Shown: piece after piece, positions 1 through 8,311 of the stretch
Layout: every line of letters begins with the position of its first letter
How positions within the stretch are numbered: the stretch's first letter is position 1
Origin: Subdoligranulum sp.
GTDB taxonomy: Bacteria > Bacillota > Clostridia > Oscillospirales > Ruminococcaceae
Assembly: GCA_004555405.1 (NCBI GenBank)
Contig: SFIE01000004.1
Span: forward strand, 1-64,000
Direction: 5' to 3'
Length of the DNA: 64,000 bases
The notes under the pieces: generated by a model
Told to the model about the DNA's origin: nothing
The model's database searches: none
The model's input: only the letters and a program-made list of their open reading frames with translations
Made by a program: the position numbers and the translations under genes

Positions 1-85
1 GGCGGATACAGCGAACCGAAGCAGGGGCAGCGGTCGCAGAGTGCGAGGGGCTTTTGCTCCCGAAGCACGATGCGGGTACCGCAAC

Positions 86-178
86 CCGACATTATCGAGA
101 ATTTTTGCAGCGCATATGCCGTGCTGCAGCCGCCGGAACGCCGCTTATGCCGTAAGGCGGGAATTGTGCGGTGTTGCC
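86..178. repeat. MITE-like repeat, copy 1 (right half)
   Basis: Matches the right half of the complete copy at 12920-13091, from the shared ATTATCGAG segment to the terminal GTGCGGTGTTGCC. The left half does not align convincingly with the complete copy, so this is a partial or strongly diverged copy. Its end lies 5 bases beyond the infB stop codon, so it forms the immediate 3' flank of the infB operon. No recognisable T-rich terminator was seen here. Confidence 0.7.
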
Positions 179-183
179 TCAGC

Positions 184-2547
184 TCAATCGCGGTATTCTT
201 CCAGCTTGAAGGCTTCGAACACGTCGCCTTCCTTGACATCGTTGAACTTGGCCAGAGTCACGCCGCATTCAAAGCCCTGTGCCACTTCCTTGGCATCGTC
301 CTTAAAGCGCTTCAGGCTGGCGATCTCGTCCTCGCAGATCACGATACCGTCGCGCACCACGCGCACCTTGCTGTCGCGGGTGATCTTGCCGTCGGTCACG
401 CGGCAGCCGGAAACAGTGCCCACGCTGCTGATCTTGTAAACCTGACGCACTTCCAGTTCGCCCAGCTGCACCTCGCGGATCTTGGGTGCCAGCATACCCT
501 TCATAGCGTCGGTCACATCGTTGATGGCATCGTAGATCACGCGGTACATACGCATTTCCACCTGTGCCTGTGCAGCGGCCTCACGCGCAACGGGGTCGGG
601 GCGCACATTGAAGCCGATGATGATGGCGTTGGAGGCATTGGCCAGGTCAACGTCGCTCTTGCTGATAGCGCCCACGCCTGCATGGATCACGCGCACACGA
701 ACTTCCTCATTGCTGATCTTCTCCAGCGACTGCTTCACGGCCTCGGCAGAGCCCTGCACATCGGCCTTGACAACGATGGGCAGCTCCTTCATATCGTTCT
801 GGGCCATCTGATCGAACAGATTGTCCAGCGTAACCTTGGTGTAGCTGGCAAAGCGCTTTTCCTTGGCCTCGTTGGCACGCTTTTCGGCCAGCTCACGGGC
901 CAGGCGTTCATCGGCAACGGCCTCAAACAGGTCGCCTGCCTCGGGCACATCCGTCAGGCCGGTGATCTCCACGGGGGTGGAGGGGCCGGCTTCCTTCAGG
1001 TTGCGGCCCTTATCGTCACGCATGGTACGCACACGGCCCACCGAGGTGCCGGCAATGATCACATCGCCCAGCTTCAGGGTGCCGTTCTGCACCAGCAGCG
1101 TGGCCACAGTGCCCTGGCCGCGGTCCAGACGAGCCTCTACCACAGCGCCCTTGGCACGGCGGTTGGGGTTTGCCTTGAGATCCAGCATTTCAGCCTCCAG
1201 CACCACACGCTCCAGCAGATCGTTGATGCCTGCGCCGGTGTAGGCCGAAACGGGCACACAGCCCACATCGCCGCCCCAATCCTCGGGGATCAGCTCGTAC
1301 TTGGTCAGCTGCTCTTTAATGCGCTCGGGGTTGGCAGTGGGCTTATCCATCTTGTTGATGGCCACGACCACCTTCACATTGGCGGCGGCTGCGTGGTGGA
1401 TGGACTCGATGGTCTGGGGCATAATGCCGTCGTCAGCGGCCACCACCAGAATGGCAATATCAGTCATGTTGGCACCGCGGGCACGCATGCTGGTGAAGGC
1501 TTCGTGGCCGGGGGTATCCAGGAAGGTGATGGGGGTATTGCCCACCTTTACCTGATAAGCGCCGATGGCCTGCGTGATGCCGCCTGCCTCGCCTGCGGTA
1601 ACATTGGTTTTGCGGATGGCATCCAAAATCGAGGTTTTGCCGTGGTCAACATGGCCCATGACCACCACAACGGGCGGACGGGGAACCAGATCCTCGGCTG
1701 CATCCTCCTCGGCCTCAAACAGGCGCTCCTCAATGGAAACGTGCACCTCATGCTCTACCTTGGCCTTGAATTCCTCGGCCAGCAGGCAGGCGGTATCAAA
1801 ATCGATGGTATCGTTCACGGTGTGCATTTCGCCCATCATCATGAACTTTTTGATCACATCGCCGGCGCTCTTTTTCAGACGGTTGGCCAGTTCGCCCACG
1901 GTGATCTCATCGGGAATGCTGATCTTCAGCTGGGCGTTGCGGGCCTTTTCCAGCTGGATGCGCTGCAGGCGCTCAAACTCGGTTTCGCGCTTGCCCTTCT
2001 GGAACTGCTGGCGCTGCTTCTGGCCGCGCTGGGTAAATTTCTGCTTGTTGCCGCCTGCGCTTGCCTTGCGGCGGTTGTCGGTGTTCTTGGTGGAAGCCAG
2101 ATCGTCATACTTGGCGTTGAAGCGGTCCACATTCACATCCACGGTACGGGTGTCCACGGTGCGGGTCTCACGCTTGACTTCCACGGTTTCCACCTGTGCA
2201 GCAGCCTTAGCGCCGGAATCCTTGGCCAGATCGGCCAGCGTAACGGTTTTGTCGCTGCGCTTCTGGGCAGCCTGACGCTTGGGCTCTTCTTTGGCCTTTG
2301 CCTTGGGGGCGGGCTGTTTCTGCTCTGCCGCAGGCTTTTCAGGCTCCTGGCTTGCCCAGAATGCCGACAGATCGCTTTCGGCGTTCTGCTGGGTGTAGGC
2401 TTCCATCAGATAGTTCATTTCGGCCTCGTTCAAACTGCCGCCGGTCTTTTTGGGCTCGCCGCCCATCTGGGCCACGATCTCGATGACCTGCTTTACAGGG
2501 ATATTCAGATCTTTCGCCACATTGTTGATTTTATAGGTAATCGTCAT
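184..2547 (-). CDS. infB: Translation initiation factor IF-2
   Basis: GTPase that brings fMet-tRNA to the 30S subunit and promotes 70S joining. The 787-residue protein has the family layout: an IF2-N domain (residues 1-50), a charged Lys/Gln/Arg-rich linker (about 65-205), a second IF2-N domain (about 205-265), then the G domain with GHVDHGKT at 298-305, followed by DTPGH and NKMD, and the C-terminal beta-barrel and initiator-tRNA binding domains. The start is set by a strong AAGGAGG just upstream. It is the last visible gene of rimP-nusA-ylxR-ylxQ-infB and overlaps the ylxQ stop by 4 bases, which implies translational coupling. Identification is secure. Confidence 0.98.
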   Translation of the reverse strand: MTITYKINNVAKDLNIPVKQVIEIVAQMGGEPKKTGGSLNEAEMNYLMEAYTQQNAESDLSAFWASQEPEKPAAEQKQPAPKAKAKEEPKRQAAQKRSDKTVTLADLAKDSGAKAAAQVETVEVKRETRTVDTRTVDVNVDRFNAKYDDLASTKNTDNRRKASAGGNKQKFTQRGQKQRQQFQKGKRETEFERLQRIQLEKARNAQLKISIPDEITVGELANRLKKSAGDVIKKFMMMGEMHTVNDTIDFDTACLLAEEFKAKVEHEVHVSIEERLFEAEEDAAEDLVPRPPVVVVMGHVDHGKTSILDAIRKTNVTAGEAGGITQAIGAYQVKVGNTPITFLDTPGHEAFTSMRARGANMTDIAILVVAADDGIMPQTIESIHHAAAANVKVVVAINKMDKPTANPERIKEQLTKYELIPEDWGGDVGCVPVSAYTGAGINDLLERVVLEAEMLDLKANPNRRAKGAVVEARLDRGQGTVATLLVQNGTLKLGDVIIAGTSVGRVRTMRDDKGRNLKEAGPSTPVEITGLTDVPEAGDLFEAVADERLARELAEKRANEAKEKRFASYTKVTLDNLFDQMAQNDMKELPIVVKADVQGSAEAVKQSLEKISNEEVRVRVIHAGVGAISKSDVDLANASNAIIIGFNVRPDPVAREAAAQAQVEMRMYRVIYDAINDVTDAMKGMLAPKIREVQLGELEVRQVYKISSVGTVSGCRVTDGKITRDSKVRVVRDGIVICEDEIASLKRFKDDAKEVAQGFECGVTLAKFNDVKEGDVFEAFKLEEYRD

Positions 2548-2867
2548 TCGATATATTCCTCCTTATAATCGAGGTGCTTCTCACAAAGCTTCGCAAAGTT
2601 TTCGTCCAGCACGCTGAACACGCCCGTGGGCTTGGGTGCCACGCCGAGCAGATCGGTCTGGCTCAGCGGCATACTAAGGCAGGGCACCAGTCCCTCGCAG
2701 GCTTCCCGGGCACGGCGCTCGGTGCGCGGGCTCAAATCGCTTGTGAGCAGCACCAGATAGCTTTTGCCCTTCATCACGCTTTCCACGGCGGCATCAAAGC
2801 CCATGGTCAGCTTGCCTGCTTTGCGGCACATTCCCAACGCGCCCATCAGGCGCTCAGTTTTCTGCAT
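2544..2867 (-). CDS. ylxQ: L7Ae-family RNA-binding protein YlxQ
   Basis: Small (107 aa) L7Ae/L30e-fold protein of the kind found between ylxR and infB in Firmicutes; the family binds kink-turn RNA, but the target in this operon is not established. The family-like N-terminus reads MQKTERLMGALGMCRKAGK, with a Gly-rich first helix and later VLLTSDLSP. A longer reading frame continues upstream, but the ATG at 2865-2867 has AGGAGG a few bases before it and gives the usual length. It overlaps ylxR by 14 bases at its start and infB by 4 at its end. Confidence 0.85.
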   Translation of the reverse strand: MQKTERLMGALGMCRKAGKLTMGFDAAVESVMKGKSYLVLLTSDLSPRTERRAREACEGLVPCLSMPLSQTDLLGVAPKPTGVFSVLDENFAKLCEKHLDYKEEYIE

Positions 2868-3147
2868 GGCCGGCCTCCTGTTCTGCGGCAGCCACCTGCT
2901 GCTCCAGCAGTTCGTATACTTCGGGCGGAATCTGTGTGCCAAAAGCATTTTCCAGGCGTTTTGCCTTGCGCGCCTTGTTCATGCAGGCAGTTTTGGGGCA
3001 GATATAAGCGCCCCGCCCGGGCTTTTTGCCTGTCAGATCCAGGCTGATCTCGCCCTCCGGGCTGCGCACGATGCGCACCAGTTCTTTTTTGGGTCTACCC
3101 TCACCGCAGCCGGTACAGCGGCGCACGGGGATCTTTCTGGGCTGCAT
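2854..3147 (-). CDS. ylxR: YlxR (DUF448) RNA-binding protein
   Basis: 97-residue member of the YlxR/DUF448 family, encoded between nusA and infB in most Firmicutes. Visible family signatures are RRCTGCG near residue 9 and GRGAYIC near residue 45, with a basic surface consistent with RNA binding. The family has been linked to transcription control and to RNase P in some species, but its function here is inferred from family only. The C-terminal 20 residues are Ala/Glu rich and extend past the fold. The start uses AAGGAG about 11 bases upstream. Confidence 0.9.
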   Translation of the reverse strand: MQPRKIPVRRCTGCGEGRPKKELVRIVRSPEGEISLDLTGKKPGRGAYICPKTACMNKARKAKRLENAFGTQIPPEVYELLEQQVAAAEQEAGHAEN

Positions 3148-3173
3148 TATCCGGGGTCACTCCTTTTTATCGA

Positions 3174-4286
3174 TCAGTCTTCTTTTTCTTCGCCGTAATA
3201 TCCGCTTTCGGGGCGAATGTCGATGTTATAGCCGGTCAGGCGTGCGCACAGGCGGGCGTTCTGGCCCTTATTGCCAATGGCAAGGCTCAGCTGGTGATCG
3301 GGCACGGTCACGCGGCAGCTCTTGGTTTCGCCTTCCAGCAATTCCACCTTTACCACCTTGGCGGGGCTGAGTGCAGCGCTGATAAACTCGCTGATGTCCT
3401 CGCTCCACTTGACAATGTCGATCTTTTCGCCGTGCAGCTCTTCCACAATGCGGGCCACACGCGCACCGTGTGCGCCAATGCAGGCGCCCACAGGATCCAC
3501 ATTGGGGTCTTTGCTCCACACAGCCATCTTGGTGCGGGCACCGGCCTCGCGGCTGATGGCCTTGATCTCAACAGTGCCTTCGTAAATTTCGGGCACTTCC
3601 ATTTCAAACATACGCTTTACAAGGCCGGGATGTGTGCGGGAGATCATCACGCGGGGGCCGCGCTCGGTGGGCATAACATCCACCACATATACCTGCACGC
3701 GGTCGCCCTCGTTGTACTCTTCACCGGGCACCTGCTCGTTGCGGGGCAGAATGGCATGGCCGCCCTTGCCCAGATCCAGGTTCACAATGCCGCGGTCGGG
3801 ATCTACCGCCACCACCGTAGCGGTTACGATCTCGTGTGCCTTGGACTGCATTTCGCTGCACTGGCGGTTGCGCTCTGCCTCGCGGATGCTCTGGCGGATC
3901 ACATGCTTGGCGTTCTGGGCGGCAATGCGGCCAAACTCCTTGGTTTCCAGCTTCACGGGGATACGGTCACCCACATGGCAGCCGGGGCGCAGGCGGCGTG
4001 CTTCGGAAAGGCCGATCTGGGTGTGCTCGTTCTCCACATCGAAATCTTCCACAACGTCGCGCAGCAGGCTTGCGGCAAACACATCCATTTCGGGAATGAT
4101 ATCCACAACCACATTCTCATCACCCACCAGATAATCTTTCTTGATGGCGCCGATGATGGCGGTTTTGATCTTTTCGATCAGGTAATCGCTGGGCAGGCCG
4201 CGCTCTTCGGCCAGAGCAGCCAGCGCCGCAAACAGTTCACGGGTATCCACCTTGGTTTCGTCTTTCACTACTTTTTTCTTAGCCAT
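3174..4286 (-). CDS. nusA: Transcription termination/antitermination factor NusA
   Basis: Binds RNA polymerase and nascent RNA to modulate pausing, termination and antitermination. The 370 aa protein shows the N-terminal polymerase-binding domain (1-130), an S1 domain (about 152-215), and two KH domains with the GxxG loops IGAHGARV (about 272) and IGNKGQNA (about 332). It ends shortly after KH2 in an acidic tail, as in Gram-positive NusA, without the acidic repeats of the E. coli protein. TAGGAGGAA precedes the ATG. It is 29 bases downstream of rimP in the same operon. Confidence 0.97.
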   Translation of the reverse strand: MAKKKVVKDETKVDTRELFAALAALAEERGLPSDYLIEKIKTAIIGAIKKDYLVGDENVVVDIIPEMDVFAASLLRDVVEDFDVENEHTQIGLSEARRLRPGCHVGDRIPVKLETKEFGRIAAQNAKHVIRQSIREAERNRQCSEMQSKAHEIVTATVVAVDPDRGIVNLDLGKGGHAILPRNEQVPGEEYNEGDRVQVYVVDVMPTERGPRVMISRTHPGLVKRMFEMEVPEIYEGTVEIKAISREAGARTKMAVWSKDPNVDPVGACIGAHGARVARIVEELHGEKIDIVKWSEDISEFISAALSPAKVVKVELLEGETKSCRVTVPDHQLSLAIGNKGQNARLCARLTGYNIDIRPESGYYGEEKED

Positions 4287-4315
4287 TTTTCCGGATTCCT
4301 CCTAAATATATGTTA

Positions 4316-4801
4316 TCAGAACAGGTCTTCGTCGTCACACAGCTTTACATAGCTGGCCGATGCCAGGGGCATGGTGACAGTGCCGTTTTCGGTTTCCAGC
4401 GTTACATTGCCGTTTTCAAAGGCTGCCAGCTTGCCCACATAGTCGCGGTTGCCGTTTTCATCGGGGCGGATCAGGTGCATTGCTGCCTTTTCGCCCATAT
4501 AACGGGCAAAATGCTCGTCACGGGTCAATCTGCGGCCCAGGCCGGGGCTGCCCACCTCCAGATAATAGCTCTGCTCAATGGGGTCTGCCTCGTCCAGCAG
4601 CGGGTCGATGGCGCGGGTCACATCCTCGCAGGTGTCGGTGTCCAGCGGGGTATCACGCTCAATGAGGATGCGCAGATACCAGTCGGGGCCTTCCTTTTCA
4701 AAGCGCACATCCCACAGCCGCAGGCCAAGGTCTTCTACCACGGGGCGAACCAGCTCTTCTACAAGGCGAACAGTCGCTGCGCCCGATTTTTCCTTTGCCA
4801 T
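4316..4801 (-). CDS. rimP: Ribosome maturation factor RimP
   Basis: Assembly factor for the 30S subunit. The 161 aa product has the expected two parts: an N-terminal alpha/beta domain with LRLWDVRF and the LEVGSPGLGR(R)L signature (YYLEVGSPGL near residue 87), and a C-terminal SH3-like barrel. An upstream in-frame extension exists, but the ATG at 4799-4801 with AAGGAGG before it starts the conserved region. It is the first gene of the infB operon, behind the promoter at 4920-4948 and a 110-base leader with a terminator-like hairpin. Confidence 0.95.
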   Translation of the reverse strand: MAKEKSGAATVRLVEELVRPVVEDLGLRLWDVRFEKEGPDWYLRILIERDTPLDTDTCEDVTRAIDPLLDEADPIEQSYYLEVGSPGLGRRLTRDEHFARYMGEKAAMHLIRPDENGNRDYVGKLAAFENGNVTLETENGTVTMPLASASYVKLCDDEDLF

Positions 4802-4860
4802 AGGGTTACAAGCCTCCTTATTTTCTACAGGCCGCCGGGCGGCGGCTTGTTTATGCCATA

Positions 4861-4894
4861 TTAAAGAAAGAAAGCGGACCTTTCGGCCCACTTT
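4861..4894 (-). terminator. Leader hairpin, candidate attenuator of rimP operon
   Basis: On the minus strand the leader reads AAAGTGGGCC-GAAA-GGTCCGCTTT, a 10-bp stem with G-U pairs closed by a GAAA loop, followed by CTTTCTTTAA. It lies after the mapped promoter and before the rimP ribosome binding site, so it can only act as an attenuator or RNA-stability element. The U-tract is interrupted, so efficiency is uncertain. Confidence 0.5.
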
Positions 4895-4919
4895 CCAATT
4901 CTCATATTCGTACACTAAC

Positions 4920-4948
4920 ACTATACCCCATAACGGCGCAATATGCAA
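4920..4948 (-). promoter_or_regulatory. Promoter of rimP-nusA-ylxR-ylxQ-infB
   Basis: Minus-strand -35 TTGCAT (4943-4948) and -10 TATAGT (4920-4925) with exactly 17 bases between them. Predicted start of transcription is near 4913, leaving about 110 bases of leader. Confidence 0.75.
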
Positions 4949-4981
4949 GTGTTTTTAGAATATTTTTCCTTTTTGTGCCTT

Positions 4982-5508
4982 TTACAGCAGCAGCGACATC
5001 ACCGGAATGCTTAAAATGCAGAAAAGGCTGCTCAAAAACACACAGCGCGCGGCAAACTCACGGTCCGCCCCGTACATTTCGCTCAGACTGGTGCAGGCAG
5101 CCGCCGTGGGCATACACATAATGATAAACACCACGCCAAACATACAAGCGCAATGGGGAATCCCATAAAGCCGTTGTTGCAATAGGTGCCTGCAAATTCC
5201 CACACGCCCCGGTGTTCGCTCTCCACCCGAAAAACGCGTGCAAGCGGCTTTGCCAGCAAGGAATTCAGCGGAAACAGAATGAACCCCAATCCGATCAGTT
5301 TGAGCGTAGTGCTTAAAAATGCCGGATCGTAATCATTCAGCAGCGAAACAAACACTGTGCAGGGCAGCGTGATCTTCATCAGAAGCCTTGTACACAGTTC
5401 AGACGATCGCTCGGGCAAAATTCCGACTTTTGCCGAAAAATACCCCACACCGATCAGCAGAAACAGCCCCACAAGATTGCTGAGAACATCCAAAAAATTC
5501 AGGTGCAT
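4982..5508 (-). pseudogene. AEC-family permease, internal deletion
   Basis: Remnant of an auxin-efflux-carrier/malonate-type permease. The first part (ATG at 5506-5508 with GGAGG upstream) encodes the N-terminal membrane segments up to the family motif NNGFMGFP (to about 5150). The same frame then becomes nonsense and stops at 5083. In another frame the characteristic C-terminus follows directly: MPTAAACTSLSEMYG and a last hydrophobic helix ending at 4982. Together only about 175 residues remain of a usual 300 or so, so the middle has been deleted with loss of frame near 5130-5160. It cannot make a full transporter. Confidence 0.8.
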
Positions 5509-5555
5509 CCAATCCACCTCCGAAAAAGCAAACGGCGAAAAGCCGCGTGCTCGCC

Positions 5556-6791
5556 TTAAAACGCCCAGCTTCCGTTTTCAAAGATCTTCACGGTATCGCC
5601 GTTTTTGCGCAGGCCGGTCACCGTGGTATCCTCGGCGCCGATCATCACATCCTCGTGAATGGCCGAATCGTTCACGCCCATGGTCAGCAGCTGCTCACGG
5701 CTCAGATCCTGCCCGCCCTTCACCGTGGTGGGATACCCTGCACCGAAGGCAATGTGACAGGCTGCGTTTTCATCAAACAGAGTGCTGTAAAACAAAACGC
5801 CCGTAGCGCGAATGGGGCTTTCCTTGGGCACCAGCGCCACCTCGCCGATATGGCAGGCCCCCTCATCGGTGGCCAGCAGCTCGGCCAGCAGTGCGTCGTT
5901 TTCCTCGGCGGAATGTGCCACCACTTTGCCGTCCTTGAATGTTACCGAAAAACCTTTGATCAGCTGCCCGTTATAAGCGTAGGGTCGGGTGCCCTTTACC
6001 ACGCCATTCACCTTGGTGCGATGGGGCGCGGTGAACACCTCCTCGGTGGGCAGGTTGGCGATAAAATCAATGCCGCGTTCGCTGCGGCTGTTGGCCCCCT
6101 CCCACACAGCGCCATCGGCCAGGCCAATGGTGACATCGGTTCCGTTGGCGCTGCTGAAATGCACGCTTTCCAGATCCCAGCGGTTCAGCTGGTCTTTTTT
6201 CTGTGTAAGCATGGCAATGTGCTTTTTCCACTCCCCCACCGGGTCGCCGCCGGTCACACGGCAGGCATCAAAAATCAGCTGCCACAGCTTTTCTACCGCC
6301 TGTTCCGTCGGCAGCTCCGGGAACACCCGGCTGGCCCATGCACGGCCCGGCACCGCCGCCACACACCACTGCAGCCGATCGTTCATGGTATATTCCGTCC
6401 ACGGCTTCAGCGCCTTGGCGCGGGCTGTATTGGCGCGGTTGATCTTTGCGCCGTCCAGCCCGGCATAGGCCTCGGGGTCATCGGCATCGATATACAGGCG
6501 GCAGGCACCGCCCGGGGCTTCGGCGTAATCCAGCCAGCTGCGCAGCTCATACGGCATGGTGGCCGCCAGCGTTTCCTCGGCAGCGTTCTCATAGCGGATA
6601 CGGGCAAGCTTTTCATCGTGGAACCGCACGATCACATCCTTGGCACCGGCCTCAAAGCCCGCCTTGGCACACGCACGCCCAAACTCGGCGCATTCTACCG
6701 GGCAGTTGATCAAAAAATACTGCCCGGGGTTCACATTCACGCCCACCTTTACAATAAAATCGGCATAAAGCTGCAAAAGATGACGATCCAT
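5556..6791 (-). CDS. M29-family metallo-aminopeptidase
   Basis: Cytosolic dinuclear-metal aminopeptidase of the AmpS/PepS/T group (M29), which trims N-terminal residues from peptides. The 411 aa length fits. The C-terminal half carries the metal-ligand regions of the family: HIGEVALVP (Glu), LFDENAACHIAFG (Glu and His) and SAIHEDVMIG (His and Asp). It starts 32 bases after the SGNH gene, so it may be transcribed with the MBOAT-SGNH pair, although no functional link is evident. The precise substrate preference cannot be read from sequence. Confidence 0.93.
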   Translation of the reverse strand: MDRHLLQLYADFIVKVGVNVNPGQYFLINCPVECAEFGRACAKAGFEAGAKDVIVRFHDEKLARIRYENAAEETLAATMPYELRSWLDYAEAPGGACRLYIDADDPEAYAGLDGAKINRANTARAKALKPWTEYTMNDRLQWCVAAVPGRAWASRVFPELPTEQAVEKLWQLIFDACRVTGGDPVGEWKKHIAMLTQKKDQLNRWDLESVHFSSANGTDVTIGLADGAVWEGANSRSERGIDFIANLPTEEVFTAPHRTKVNGVVKGTRPYAYNGQLIKGFSVTFKDGKVVAHSAEENDALLAELLATDEGACHIGEVALVPKESPIRATGVLFYSTLFDENAACHIAFGAGYPTTVKGGQDLSREQLLTMGVNDSAIHEDVMIGAEDTTVTGLRKNGDTVKIFENGSWAF

Positions 6792-6823
6792 AAAAATCTC
6801 CTCTCTGACCTCTATTGTCCGGA

Positions 6824-8296
6824 TCAGCTTTTTCTATAACTCCACAGAGTGCTGCTCAGCGAAAACGCCGGCGCCGCGAGCACTGTTTTGCTGCGGTTGT
6901 CGACCACCACGATCTGTACATCGATTTTATCCGGCTGACGATCCAGATCATTATACACACGGTGGCTGCGATCCTCGCCGCCGGCGATCACGCTGGGGTT
7001 GCTGTAGGGTTCTCCCTGGTAGCAGCGTTCAAACCCAACCTTGCATACAGCGCTGCCGTTTACATTGTACCAGCTGTACTCGCCGCTGTTCCACATTTCC
7101 TGCACCGATGCTGTATCCGTATCCGAAACCCCCATATAGCAATCCTGTGCAAGGCGCTCGGTATCCGGCGCAAGGCCCAAATTCTGCAAAAGCGCCATGG
7201 CATTTGCATCATGGATCAAATTGCTTTGCTGCGGGATCACCACCGCCGCACTGAAGCCCGGATCTGCAAGGCGAAGCAGCAGCGTGTATAAATTGGTTTC
7301 CGAAGCGATCTCCGCCGCCAGCTGATGATGATAGGCATCGTATTTTTCTGCCCATGCTTCATAGCCGTTTTCCCCTCGGTGATCCGGCAGGGCGTATTTG
7401 TTTTGCAGCACATTGCCCAGCCAGCGGGTAACCTTGCCTGCGCCGCTTACATTCAAGTGATAGCCCATTTCACCGCTTTCTGCCATGCTGATATCGTTGT
7501 AATCCGTTTCCTTGCGCACGATCTCCATGCGGTCCATATCGTAATACGGCAGATCATATTCCTTTGCCACCTGCGCTGCCGCATTGATATAGCGCTGCTG
7601 ATCGGCTGCATTGGGGCCGGGAAGTTCGGTGAGCACCAAGGGAATATTTTCCTTGCGGCAATAGGCAGCGATCTCGCGCAGAGCCTCCGCCGGCTGGCCG
7701 TATTCATCCAGCATTTCTGTTTGCGGCAAAAGCTCGGCCGGTGCAAAATACTGCGCTATATTCGTTCCCCGTGTGCCGCCGTAAAGGGTCTGTTTTCCCT
7801 CAAAATCCTCTTTTGTCAGTTCCTCCCAGCGCGCATGATAGCGGGCAAAGGGGAACAGCACTTCCATTCGGTCTTCCCTGGGCAAAAGATCCTTTGTCAT
7901 TTCCAGCTTGGTATGATTCAGCGGTGCCCAGTCCAGCGAAGAATGCACCGCGCCTGCCGACACATTGTCGCGCCATACCGAGAGCGAATATACATCCAGC
8001 ACGATCAGTTTGGGTCTTTTTTGTTCCACCGCGCTGCGAATAGCCCATTTGGTCACCCGCATGGGCTCTCCGTTTACGGCACAGTTATAGGCCGTGATGC
8101 CGTTTTGCGCCCAAAGCTCTCCGGGCAGAATGCCAAAATTCACATGGCTTGTTCCAAAAAACAGCACATCTGCCTGCGTGTTTTCCTGCATCAAGGTGCC
8201 CACTTCGGTTTTGCGCACCGTCAGCTTTGCCGCGGCCAGCACCCCCAGCGCCAGGGCGGCCGCAAAAAGGAAAATGTGCAAAATTCGTTTTTTCAT
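6824..8296 (-). CDS. SGNH-like (DltD/AlgJ-type) partner of MBOAT
   Basis: 490 aa protein with one N-terminal membrane anchor (residues 5-24) and an extracytoplasmic SGNH-hydrolase-like domain: block I is FFGTSHVNFGILP (Ser near residue 50) and a late HLNVSGAGKVT carries the usual His. It directly follows an MBOAT gene with a 15-base gap, the arrangement of O-acyl transfer systems in which MBOAT moves an acyl group across the membrane and the SGNH partner places it on a cell-surface polymer. The Asp normally three residues before the His is absent (the local sequence is EMGYH), so catalysis is uncertain. The extra C-terminal 150 residues have no assignment. Confidence 0.75.
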   Translation of the reverse strand: MKKRILHIFLFAAALALGVLAAAKLTVRKTEVGTLMQENTQADVLFFGTSHVNFGILPGELWAQNGITAYNCAVNGEPMRVTKWAIRSAVEQKRPKLIVLDVYSLSVWRDNVSAGAVHSSLDWAPLNHTKLEMTKDLLPREDRMEVLFPFARYHARWEELTKEDFEGKQTLYGGTRGTNIAQYFAPAELLPQTEMLDEYGQPAEALREIAAYCRKENIPLVLTELPGPNAADQQRYINAAAQVAKEYDLPYYDMDRMEIVRKETDYNDISMAESGEMGYHLNVSGAGKVTRWLGNVLQNKYALPDHRGENGYEAWAEKYDAYHHQLAAEIASETNLYTLLLRLADPGFSAAVVIPQQSNLIHDANAMALLQNLGLAPDTERLAQDCYMGVSDTDTASVQEMWNSGEYSWYNVNGSAVCKVGFERCYQGEPYSNPSVIAGGEDRSHRVYNDLDRQPDKIDVQIVVVDNRSKTVLAAPAFSLSSTLWSYRKS

Positions 8297-8311
8297 AACA
8301 CATTTTCCCCC

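Noticed and set aside
70..2568. 832-residue plus-strand open frame across infB
   Set aside because: It is antisense to infB, rich in His/Leu/Gly with no family motif, as expected from the complement of GC-rich codons.
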